Part shown: in pieces, positions 1 to 8,537 of the stretch | Position numbering within the stretch: the first letter of the stretch is position 1 | Layout of the letters: each line of letters opens with the position of its first letter | From: Rhodanobacter denitrificans | GTDB lineage: Bacteria; Pseudomonadota; Gammaproteobacteria; Xanthomonadales; Rhodanobacteraceae | DNA length: 64,000 nucleotides | Direction of reading: 5' to 3' | Assembly (NCBI RefSeq): GCF_003335105.1 | Contig: NZ_QFWQ01000010.1 | Location: 42,384 to 106,383 of the forward strand | Notes under the pieces: model-generated | The model's database searches: none | Told to the model about the DNA's origin: nothing | The model's input: the letters and a program-made list of their open reading frames with translations, nothing else | Translations under genes and position numbers: made by a program

Positions 1-788
1 AGTTCCGGCAGCGAGTAGTCGCAGACCGGGCAGGAATAGCGCGAGGACAGCATCTGTTCGGGCGCGTCCGGGGCATCCATGTTGGCGACGATCACCAGGC
101 CATCGCCCAGCCGCAATGCCGTCTCGAACGATTCGGCCAGCCGCTGCTTGATGTCCTCGCGCGGACGGAAGCGGTCGATCACCGCCTCGATGGTGTGCTT
201 GATGCGCAGCCCCAGCGGCGGCACTGCGTCGAGGTCGAACACGGTGCCGTCGACGCGCGCGCGCACGAAGCCCTGCGCGCGCAATTGCTCGAACACCTGC
301 ACGTGCTCGCCCTTGCGTTCGCGGATCACCGGGGCGAGCAGCATGTAACGCTTCTCGGGGTCGAGCGCGAGCATGGCATCGACCATCTGGCTTACCGTCT
401 GCGCCTCCAGCGGGATGCCGTGGTCCGGGCAGCGCGGCGTGCCGACGCGGGCGTACAGCAGGCGCAGGTAGTCGTACACCTCGGTGATCGTGCCGACGGT
501 GGAGCGCGGGTTGTGCGAGGTGGATTTCTGCTCGATCGAGATCGCCGGCGAGAGGCCTTCGATGTGGTCGACGTCGGGCTTCTCCATCATCGACAGGAAC
601 TGCCGCGCGTAGGACGACAGCGATTCCACGTAGCGGCGCTGGCCCTCGGCGTAGATGGTGTCGAACGCCAGCGAGGACTTGCCGGAGCCGGACAGGCCGG
701 TGATCACGATCAGCTGGTCGCGGGGCAGGTCGAGGTCGATGTTCTTGAGGTTGTGCGTGCGTGCGCCGCGGATGCGAATGGTGTCCAT
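1..788 (-). CDS. uvrA: Excinuclease ABC subunit A, N-terminal part (runs off the left edge)
   Basis: UvrA is the damage-recognising ATPase of nucleotide excision repair, a cytoplasmic dimer that loads UvrB onto lesions. The first 262 residues are in the window, beginning [20 protein letters not shown]. The first Walker A motif, GLSGSGKSS, sits at residues 31-39, followed by the UvrA-specific stretch [14 protein letters not shown] and SISIEQKS-like signature-domain residues ([19 protein letters not shown]). The last visible residues contain CPVC, the start of the first zinc finger. The chosen ATG gives the canonical N-terminus. The C-terminal two thirds lie outside the window. It diverges from the DUF2059 gene. 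Confidence 0.96.
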   Translation of the reverse strand, partial: MDTIRIRGARTHNLKNIDLDLPRDQLIVITGLSGSGKSSLAFDTIYAEGQRRYVESLSSYARQFLSMMEKPDVDHIEGLSPAISIEQKSTSHNPRSTVGTITEVYDYLRLLYARVGTPRCPDHGIPLEAQTVSQMVDAMLALDPEKRYMLLAPVIRERKGEHVQVFEQLRAQGFVRARVDGTVFDLDAVPPLGLRIKHTIEAVIDRFRPREDIKQRLAESFETALRLGDGLVIVANMDAPDAPEQMLSSRYSCPVCDYSLPE

Positions 789-937
789 GGACGCCGGATA
801 TGGGGGGGAATGTGCACTATACCAACCTGGGCAGGTCAGTTATTGCCGCTTCAGCCGGAAAGTTCCGGTTGGCGACGGCGTATGGCCTAATGCATGGTTT
901 CCCGGCCGCGAGGCCGTTCAGTCGGAGATCACCGCCC

Positions 938-1564
938 ATGCGCAGCTGGATCCGGATCGGCGCCCTGTTGTGGCTGCTCGTTTTCTGCGGCTCGGCCGGG
1001 GCCGTCGTGGCGCCCAGCGAGCAGCAGGTGCGCGACCTGTTCAAGGTGATGCAGGTGGAACAGACCCTGGGCCAGATGAACACGCAGATGGCCGCGCAGA
1101 TGCGGCAGAAGCTTCCCTGCGTGCCGGCGGAATACTGGCAGGGGTTCGTCGACGGCGACGGCGCCGCCGCCGTGGTTCAGCGCATGGTCCCGGTGTTCCA
1201 GCGCCATTTCAGCGGCGAGGAGATCGACGGGCTGCTCAAGTTCTACCGCTCGCCGCTGGGCCAGAAGGTGCTGACCGAGATGCCTGCGGCCATGGCCGAG
1301 GCGACCCAGGTGGGCCAGCAGTGGGGGCAGGAGCGCACCCGCACGATGCTGCAGGAGCTGGAGAAGAAGGGCAGCCTCGACGCGCAGGGCCGCTGCCCGG
1401 CTGCGCCGGAGGCTGCCGAGAGCGAAACCAGGCCGGCGACCCGGCCGGGGAAGAAGCACGTCCGGCACAAGCCCGTGCACCATCACAAGCCGGCGGCCAA
1501 GCCCAAGTCCAAGCCGGCAGCTGCGCCGGCTCCGGCAAAGTCCGCGGCGCCGGCCCAGTCCTAG
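938..1564 (+). CDS. Exported DUF2059 family protein with basic Pro/Ala/Lys tail
   Basis: This 208-residue protein has a signal peptide ([22 protein letters not shown]) and is predicted to be periplasmic. The middle (about residues 35-140) has the DUF2059 pattern: a helical block with [15 protein letters not shown], then [26 protein letters not shown]. The function of the family is unknown. The C-terminal 50 residues are low-complexity and rich in Lys, His, Pro and Ala ([19 protein letters not shown]), suggesting a surface or cell-wall interaction, but this is inference. In-frame codons upstream of 938 give no plausible signal, and a GGAG lies about 9 nt before the chosen ATG. Confidence 0.75.
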   Translation: MRSWIRIGALLWLLVFCGSAGAVVAPSEQQVRDLFKVMQVEQTLGQMNTQMAAQMRQKLPCVPAEYWQGFVDGDGAAAVVQRMVPVFQRHFSGEEIDGLLKFYRSPLGQKVLTEMPAAMAEATQVGQQWGQERTRTMLQELEKKGSLDAQGRCPAAPEAAESETRPATRPGKKHVRHKPVHHHKPAAKPKSKPAAAPAPAKSAAPAQS

Positions 1565-1568
1565 CTGA

Positions 1569-1587
1569 CTGGTCAGGAATTGACCAG
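1569..1587. other. 7-bp perfect inverted repeat ahead of rplU
   Basis: CTGGTCA and TGACCAG flank a 5-nt spacer immediately after the DUF2059 stop codon. The right arm overlaps the -35 hexamer of the rplU promoter, so it may be a weak terminator of the upstream gene or an operator. There is no U-tract. Confidence 0.35.
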
Positions 1588-1609
1588 CAGCCCGTGGCCT
1601 CGCTATACT
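1580..1609 (+). promoter_or_regulatory. Sigma-70 promoter of rplU-rpmA
   Basis: TTGACC at 1580-1585 and TATACT at 1604-1609 are separated by 18 bp. This is a near-consensus housekeeping promoter, as expected for a ribosomal protein operon. It leaves a leader of about 60 nt before the rplU ATG. Confidence 0.75.
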
Positions 1610-1674
1610 CCCGCGTTCGTTCCGGCCGGTTCGGGGCGAAACACCCAAGAGAATAACGACAGAAGGGCATTTCC

Positions 1675-1989
1675 ATGAGTTATGCAGTCATCAAGACCGG
1701 TGGCAAGCAGTACCGTGTGCAGCAGGGCGACGTGCTGCGCGTGGAGCTGTTGACCGCCGATGAAGGCGCCACCGTGAACTTCGACCAGGTGCTGCTGGTC
1801 GGTTCCGGCGAGTCGGTCACCGTCGGTGCGCCGGTCGTCGCGGGCGCCACCGTCAGCGCCACCGTCCGCAAGCACGGCCGCGCCGACAAGATCCGCATCA
1901 TCAAGTTCCGCCGCCGCAAGCACTACAAGCGTCAGCAGGGCCATCGGCAGCATTTCACCGAAATCGAGATCACGGGCATCAACGCCTGA
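1675..1989 (+). CDS. rplU: 50S ribosomal protein L21
   Basis: This 104-residue protein has the usual L21 length and opening ([20 protein letters not shown]). The conserved [20 protein letters not shown] segment near the C-terminus binds 23S rRNA. It is followed 19 nt later by rpmA, the conserved L21-L27 pair, and is transcribed from the strong promoter just upstream. Confidence 0.98.
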   Translation: MSYAVIKTGGKQYRVQQGDVLRVELLTADEGATVNFDQVLLVGSGESVTVGAPVVAGATVSATVRKHGRADKIRIIKFRRRKHYKRQQGHRQHFTEIEITGINA

Positions 1990-2008
1990 GCAACTGGAGC
2001 ATTGAGTC

Positions 2009-3512
<1,504 letters not shown>

Positions 3513-3675
3513 CTAGCGGCCCCTCCCGACGCCGGCAGGCAATTGCCGCCGACGGGCGCCGACCCGATCATGGGGCGGACGGTTCGCCCACCGCTGCCAG
3601 AAGACTGATCCCATGGCATGTTGCGGGGCGATCCACGGCATGCGCCGTTGGTGGGGCGGCTTGCCTTCTTCATAT

Positions 3676-3694
3676 GAGAATGACTATTATTCAT
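3676..3694 (+). promoter_or_regulatory. Putative Fur box upstream of the iron-uptake pair
   Basis: TGAGAATGACTATTATTCA resembles the ferric uptake regulator operator (GATAATGATAATCATTATC-like, rich in GAGAAT/ATTATT half-sites). It lies 22 bp before the cupredoxin start codon, so iron-replete repression of the two-gene operon is likely. Confidence 0.6.
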
Positions 3695-3716
3695 CAATGA
3701 GATGCCGGATCGACCC

Positions 3717-4040
3717 ATGAAACGTGTGCTGCTTGCCCTCGCCATGCAGTTGCCCTTGCTGGCCAGCGCGGCCGATGCACCCAGCTACACCCTGACCCTG
3801 AAGGATCATCGCTACCAGCCCAGCGAGCTGCGCGTGCCTGCGGGAACCCGGATCAAGCTGGAACTGGTCAATCGGGATCCCTCGCCGGAGGAGTTCGAGA
3901 GCGATGACTTTCCGGCCGAGAAGATCGTTATGCCGAACAGTTCGACCAGCCTGTTCATCGGCCCGTTCAAGGCGGGGCGCTACCGCTTCTACGGTGATTT
4001 CCATCAGCCCACGGCGCAGGGCATGTTGATCGTGGAGTAG
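3717..4040 (+). CDS. Periplasmic cupredoxin-like protein of an FTR1 iron-uptake system (FtrB/EfeO-cupredoxin type)
   Basis: This 107-residue protein has a signal peptide (MKRVLLALAMQLPLLASA) and a mature domain of about 88 residues with a cupredoxin pattern: YQPSELRVPAGTRIKLELVNRD, then EEFESDDFPAEKIV, and GRYRFYGDFHQPTAQGMLIVE. It probably oxidises or hands over iron (or copper) in the periplasm for the adjacent permease. The FtrB-like role is inferred from size and neighbour. The downstream FTR1 gene begins 4 nt after the stop, so they are co-transcribed. A Fur-like operator precedes the gene. An upstream in-frame ATG at 3702 is less likely because it breaks the signal peptide. Confidence 0.8.
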   Translation: MKRVLLALAMQLPLLASAADAPSYTLTLKDHRYQPSELRVPAGTRIKLELVNRDPSPEEFESDDFPAEKIVMPNSSTSLFIGPFKAGRYRFYGDFHQPTAQGMLIVE

Positions 4041-4044
4041 GCAT

Positions 4045-4845
4045 ATGTGGGCGGTGGCCTTGCTGGTGTTCCGGGAGGTACTGGAGGCGGCGCTGATCGT
4101 CAGCGTGGTGGCCGCAGCCACCCGCGGCGTGTCGCGGCGCGGCTGGTTCGTGGGCGGCGGCATCGCGCTGGGGGTCTGCGGCGCGATGCTGGTGGCGCTG
4201 TCGGCCGACCTGCTGGCTGCGGCCTTCAGCGGCGCCGGGCAGGAACTGTTCAATGCCGCCGTGCTGCTGGCCGCGGTGCTGATGATCGGCTGGCACGTGC
4301 TGTGGATGTCCAGCCACGGCCGCGAACTGAGCCGGCAGATGCGCGAGCTGGGCAGTGCGGTGCACAGCGGCGCCAGCTCGCTGGGACTGCTGCTGGCGGT
4401 GGTGGCGCTGGCGGTGCTGCGCGAGGGCTCGGAGGTGGTGCTGTTCCTGTACGGCATGCGCGCCGGCGGCGCGGAACACCTGTGGGCGGGCCTGGCGATC
4501 GGCGTAGTGGCTGGCGCGGCGCTGGGCTTCGCGCTGTACGCGGGCCTGTTGCGCATTCCGATGCGGCACTTTTTCGGCGTCACCAATGCCATGCTGGTGC
4601 TGCTTGCCGCGGGGCTGGCCTCGACGGCTGCGCGCTACCTGATCCAGGCCGACCTGCTGCCGGCATGGGGCAACCAGTTGTGGGACAGCTCCTGGCTGCT
4701 CGGCAACCGCTCGTTGCTGGGCCAGACGGCGCACGTCCTGGTCGGCTACGACGCGCAGCCGGCCGGCATGCAGATGGTGTTCTACGCGCTGACCCTGTTG
4801 GCGCTGTGGGCCGGCGCGCGGCTGGGCACCGGCAGGGCGCGCTGA
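4045..4845 (+). CDS. FTR1 family high-affinity iron permease (EfeU/FtrC-like)
   Basis: This 266-residue inner-membrane permease has about seven hydrophobic segments. Two REXXE iron-binding motifs are visible: FREVLEAALIV near residue 8 and LREGSEVVLFLYG near residue 130, the hallmark of FTR1/EfeU permeases that take up oxidised iron. It works with the upstream cupredoxin. No FtrA/P19 or FtrD ferredoxin homologue is adjacent, so this is a minimal version of the system. It is convergent with mccB, with a one-base gap between the stop codons. Confidence 0.9.
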   Translation: MWAVALLVFREVLEAALIVSVVAAATRGVSRRGWFVGGGIALGVCGAMLVALSADLLAAAFSGAGQELFNAAVLLAAVLMIGWHVLWMSSHGRELSRQMRELGSAVHSGASSLGLLLAVVALAVLREGSEVVLFLYGMRAGGAEHLWAGLAIGVVAGAALGFALYAGLLRIPMRHFFGVTNAMLVLLAAGLASTAARYLIQADLLPAWGNQLWDSSWLLGNRSLLGQTAHVLVGYDAQPAGMQMVFYALTLLALWAGARLGTGRAR

Positions 4846-4846
4846 A

Positions 4847-6454
4847 CTACATGCGGAACACGCCGTAGCGCTGCGGTTCGATCGGTGCGTTGAGCGAGGC
4901 GGAGATCGCCAGGCCGAGCACGCGGCGAGTGTCGGCCGGATCGATGATGCCGTCGTCCCACAGCCGCGCGCTGGCGTAGTAGGGGTGGCCCTGGCGTTCG
5001 TATTGCTCGCGGATCGGCGCCTTGAAAGCTTCCTCGTCCTCCGCGCCCCATGATTTGCCGGCGGCCTCGATGCCGTCGCGCTTGACCGTGGCGAGCACGC
5101 TGGCGGCCTGTTCGCCGCCCATCACCGAGATGCGCGCGTTCGGCCACATCCACAGGAAGCGGGCGCCGTAGGCGCGGCCGCACATGGCGTAGTTGCCGGC
5201 GCCGAAGCTGCCGCCGATCACCACGGTGAATTTTGGCACGTGCGAACAGGCCACCGCGGTGACCATCTTCGCGCCGTCCTTCGCTATGCCCGCCTGCTCG
5301 TACTTCTTGCCGACCATGAAGCCGGTGATGTTCTGCAGGAACACCAGCGGCACGTTGCGCTGGTTGCACAGTTCGATGAAATGCGCGCCCTTGAGCGCGC
5401 TCTCGGCGAACAGGATGCCGTTGTTGGCGACGATGCCCACCGGATAGCCGTGGATATGCGCGAAACCGCAGACCAGGGTCTTGCCGTAGCGCGCCTTGAA
5501 CTCGTGGAACTCGGAACCGTCGACGATGCGCGCGATCACCTCGCGGATGTCGAACGGACGACGGGTGTCCTGCGGGATCACGCCGTAGAGTTCCTCGGCC
5601 GGGTACTTCGGCTCGACCGGTGTGCGCAGCGCCAGCGGCATGTCCTTCTTCCGGTTGAGGCTGGCCACGATGCCGCGGGCGATCGCCAGCGCATGCGCGT
5701 CGTTCTCCGCAAAGTGGTCGGCCACGCCGGAGATCGACGTGTGCACGTCCGCGCCGCCCAGCGTTTCGGCATCCACCACTTCGCCGGTGGCGGCCTTCAC
5801 CAGCGGCGGGCCGCCGAGGAAGATCGTGCCCTGTTCGCGCACGATGATCGTCTCGTCGCTCATCGCCGGCACGTAGGCGCCGCCGGCGGTGCACGAGCCC
5901 ATCACCACCGCGATCTGCGGGATGTTGAGCGAGGACATCCGCGCCTGGTTGTAGAAGATCCGGCCGAAATGTTCCCTGTCCGGGAACACCTCGTCCTGCA
6001 GCGGCAGGAAGGCGCCGCCGGAGTCGACCAGATAGACGCAGGGCAGGCGGTTCTCCAGCGCCACTTCCTGCGCGCGCAGATGCTTCTTCACCGTCATCGG
6101 GAAATAGGTGCCGCCCTTGACCGTGGCGTCGTTGGCGACCACCACCACCTCGATCCCATTGACCCGGCCGATGCCGGTGATCAGGCCGGCGGCCGGTGCG
6201 GCATCGTCGTACATGCCGTGCGCGGCCAGCGGCGACAGTTCCAGGAACGGCGAGCCCGGATCGAGCAGGGCGCGGATACGTTCGCGCGGCAGCAGTTTGC
6301 CGCGGGCGACATGCCTTTCGCGCGCCTTGGCGCCGCCACCCTCCGCGCTACGTGCCAGTTCGCGCTGCAGATCGTCCACCACGGCGCGCAACTGATGGCT
6401 GCCGGCCTGGAATTCGGCGGAACGCGGATCGATCTGCGATGCAATGACGCTCAT
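4847..6454 (-). CDS. mccB: Methylcrotonoyl-CoA carboxylase beta (carboxyltransferase) subunit
   Basis: This 535-residue acyl-CoA carboxyltransferase has the usual MCC-beta length. It transfers carboxyl from biotin to 3-methylcrotonyl-CoA in leucine degradation. It has the N-terminal acyl-CoA-binding half ([25 protein letters not shown]-like [16 protein letters not shown]) and the C-terminal carboxybiotin half ([54 protein letters not shown]). The biotin-carrying alpha subunit is not in the window. Isovaleryl-CoA dehydrogenase, leucine dehydrogenase and an acetoacetyl-CoA thiolase close by support the leucine assignment over propionyl- or geranyl-CoA carboxylase. Confidence 0.92.
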   Translation of the reverse strand: MSVIASQIDPRSAEFQAGSHQLRAVVDDLQRELARSAEGGGAKARERHVARGKLLPRERIRALLDPGSPFLELSPLAAHGMYDDAAPAAGLITGIGRVNGIEVVVVANDATVKGGTYFPMTVKKHLRAQEVALENRLPCVYLVDSGGAFLPLQDEVFPDREHFGRIFYNQARMSSLNIPQIAVVMGSCTAGGAYVPAMSDETIIVREQGTIFLGGPPLVKAATGEVVDAETLGGADVHTSISGVADHFAENDAHALAIARGIVASLNRKKDMPLALRTPVEPKYPAEELYGVIPQDTRRPFDIREVIARIVDGSEFHEFKARYGKTLVCGFAHIHGYPVGIVANNGILFAESALKGAHFIELCNQRNVPLVFLQNITGFMVGKKYEQAGIAKDGAKMVTAVACSHVPKFTVVIGGSFGAGNYAMCGRAYGARFLWMWPNARISVMGGEQAASVLATVKRDGIEAAGKSWGAEDEEAFKAPIREQYERQGHPYYASARLWDDGIIDPADTRRVLGLAISASLNAPIEPQRYGVFRM

Positions 6455-6558
6455 GGATGCGGGCTCACGGATAGGCTGCCATCAAAGGCCGAACCACGGA
6501 TGATAGCGGGCGTGGGCCAGTGGCCAAAATCGGCTGGCGGAACGGCGAACCATGGGCG

Positions 6559-6590
6559 AAAAAAAACGGCCGCACGAGGCGGCCGTTTTT
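6559..6590 (-). terminator. Intrinsic terminator of the small lipoprotein gene
   Basis: The stem ACGGCCGC/GCGGCCGT has a 5-nt loop. A-run and T-run flank both sides, so it could act bidirectionally. It sits 19 bp past the stop codon of the gene at 6609-6980. Confidence 0.85.
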
Positions 6591-6608
6591 CTGGAAACCA
6601 GCAAGGGA

Positions 6609-6980
6609 TCAATGACCCTTCATGGCGTCCTTGGCTTTGTCAGCTGCGTCCTTGGCGGCACCGGCAGCCTGCTTGGCAGCGTCGGCAGCCTTGGCGGCGG
6701 CGTCGACAGCGGTCGGAGCGGCAGCGGTGGAGGCCGGAGCGGCCGCCGGAGCGGCAGCGGTCGAGGCCGGTGCAGCCGCCGGAGCGGCAGCGGTCGAAGC
6801 CGGAGCAGCGGCCGGAGCCGTGGCCGGAGCTTCCGCCGCAGCCTTCTGCGCGGTATCGGCGGCCTGCTGGGCCGTGTCAGCCGACTTCTGTGCGTCTTGC
6901 GCGGAATCCTGCGCGCCGTTGCTGCATGCCGCCAACAGCGCGACGAGCGCGGCGGCGAGTAGGGTACGCGTAAACTTCAT
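6609..6980 (-). CDS. Small Ala-rich lipoprotein with tandem 11-residue repeats
   Basis: This 123-residue protein has a lipoprotein signal (MKFTRTLLAAALVALLAACS, lipobox LAAC). The mature part is almost only Ala, Lys, Asp, Gln, Pro and Thr. An amphipathic Ala/Lys helix (AQKSADTAQQAADTAQKAA) is followed by three 11-residue Pro/Ala repeats (APASTAAAPAA type), then another Ala/Lys helix ending DKAKDAMKGH. The architecture resembles a small envelope lipoprotein with helical ends and a flexible linker, such as a Lpp-like or peptidoglycan-spanning protein. The function is not recognised. A strong GGAG precedes the ATG. Confidence 0.7.
   Translation of the reverse strand: MKFTRTLLAAALVALLAACSNGAQDSAQDAQKSADTAQQAADTAQKAAAEAPATAPAAAPASTAAAPAAAPASTAAAPAAAPASTAAAPTAVDAAAKAADAAKQAAGAAKDAADKAKDAMKGH
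6721..6819 (-). repeat. 33-bp tandem repeat, three units, inside the lipoprotein gene
   Basis: Units at 6721-6753, 6754-6786 and 6787-6819 differ by only a few bases. Each encodes 11 residues of the Pro/Ala linker. The number of copies may vary between strains by slippage. Confidence 0.85.
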
Positions 6981-7142
6981 GGTGGATCTCCTTTGCCGTG
7001 GAATGCCGTTTGGCCGTGTATTAATAGCGCTTTCGCGGAAATTGCGCCACATCTTTATGACGACGTTTCAGGGCGCATTAAAAACTGATTTATCCGGCCG
7101 TCATCTGAATATCACGCGCCGGTCATGCTGGCGCCGTGTGCC

Positions 7143-8327
7143 TCAGTCGATGCGCTCCACCGCGATCGCCGTCGCTTCGCCGCCGCCGATGCACAGGGAG
7201 GCCACGCCGCGCTTGAGGCCTCGCGTCTTCAAGGCGTTGAGCAGGGTCACCACCAGGCGCGCACCGCTGGCGCCGATCGGGTGGCCAAGCGCGCAGGCGC
7301 CGCCGTTGACGTTGAGCTTGTCGTGCGGGATGCCGAGCTCCTTCATCGGGGTCATCGCGACCACCGCGAACGCCTCGTTGATCTCGAACAGGTCGACGTC
7401 GGCCACCTTCCAGCCGGCCTTGTCCAGCACCTTCTGGATCGCGCCGACCGGTGCGGTGGTGAACCACTCCGGCTCCTGCGAATGGGTGGCGTGCGCCACG
7501 ATCCGCGCAAGCGGCTTCAGACCGCGCTTGCCGGCGTCGTCGGCCGACAGCAGCACCACCGCGGCGGCGCCGTCGGAGATGCTGGACGAACTGGCCGCAG
7601 TGATCGTGCCGTTCTCCTTGCGGAAGGCCGGCTTCAACGAGGGGACCTTGGCGATGTCGGAGCGGCCGGGCTGCTCGTCGGTGTCGACCACCACGTCGCC
7701 CTTGCGGCCGCTCACCGTGACCGGGACGATCTCGCCGGCGAAGGCGCCGTTCTGCTGCGCCGCCTGGGCACGCTTGACCGACTCGATCGCGAACGCGTCC
7801 TGCGCCTCGCGGGTGAAGTGGTACTTGTCGGCGCACAGTTCGCCGAACACACCCATCGCCTTGCCGTCGTAGGGGTTGGTCAGGCCGTCCCAGGCCATGT
7901 GGTCGACCAGCTGGCCGTCGCCGTAGCGGATGCCGGTGCGCGCCTGCACCATGTGCGGCGCGTTGGTCATCGACTCCATGCCGCCGGCGACCACGACGTC
8001 TGCCGAACCGGCCTTGATCAGGTCATGGCCCAGCATGATCGCCTTCATGCCCGAGCCGCACACCTTGTTGATCGTGGTGCAGCCAGTGCTGGCCGGCAGG
8101 CCGGCGCCGAGCGAGGCCTGGCGCGCCGGCGCCTGGCCCAGGTTGGCGGGCAACACGCAGCCCATGATCACCTCGCTGACGTCGGCGGGAGCCACGCCCG
8201 ATTGCTCCAGCACCGCGCGAATCGCGGTGGCACCGAGCTTCGGGGTGGGCACGCCGGTGAACTGGCCGAGGAAGGAGCCGATGGCGGTGCGCTTGGCACC
8301 GACGATGACGACACTGACATCCGACAT
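7143..8327 (-). CDS. Acetyl-CoA C-acetyltransferase (thiolase II)
   Basis: This 394-residue thiolase condenses or cleaves acetoacetyl-CoA and acetyl-CoA. The acyl-enzyme Cys90 lies in TTINKVCGSGMKA. The C-terminal NGGACALGHPIGASGAR carries the catalytic His, and CIGGGEATAIAVE carries the second catalytic Cys. The chosen start MSDVSVVIVGAKRTAIG is the standard thiolase opening and has a GGAG upstream; the frame continues upstream without homology. It could finish leucine catabolism (acetoacetate branch) or feed hydroxybutyrate synthesis. Substrate specificity cannot be settled from sequence alone. Confidence 0.95.
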   Translation of the reverse strand: MSDVSVVIVGAKRTAIGSFLGQFTGVPTPKLGATAIRAVLEQSGVAPADVSEVIMGCVLPANLGQAPARQASLGAGLPASTGCTTINKVCGSGMKAIMLGHDLIKAGSADVVVAGGMESMTNAPHMVQARTGIRYGDGQLVDHMAWDGLTNPYDGKAMGVFGELCADKYHFTREAQDAFAIESVKRAQAAQQNGAFAGEIVPVTVSGRKGDVVVDTDEQPGRSDIAKVPSLKPAFRKENGTITAASSSSISDGAAAVVLLSADDAGKRGLKPLARIVAHATHSQEPEWFTTAPVGAIQKVLDKAGWKVADVDLFEINEAFAVVAMTPMKELGIPHDKLNVNGGACALGHPIGASGARLVVTLLNALKTRGLKRGVASLCIGGGEATAIAVERID

Positions 8328-8537
8328 GGATAACTCCGCTTGCAAGACTTGAGGGGCGCGAGCGCCTGGCAGAAAACCCATGGATTATCGCAGCCCGCCG
8401 CGAAGCTCGGCAAACTGCGGCAATGTCCTTGCCGTGTAGCAACTTGCGAGCTGTTTCATTGGGATTTCGTTGTGCCAAGATGATGGCGGGGACCGGTAAT
8501 CGCGCAGTGGCCGCGCCGGCGAGGCAAGGAGAAGAGG

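Noticed and set aside
6721-6819. Possible CRISPR array
   Set aside because: The units are directly contiguous with no spacers and encode a Pro/Ala linker in frame, so this is a coding tandem repeat.
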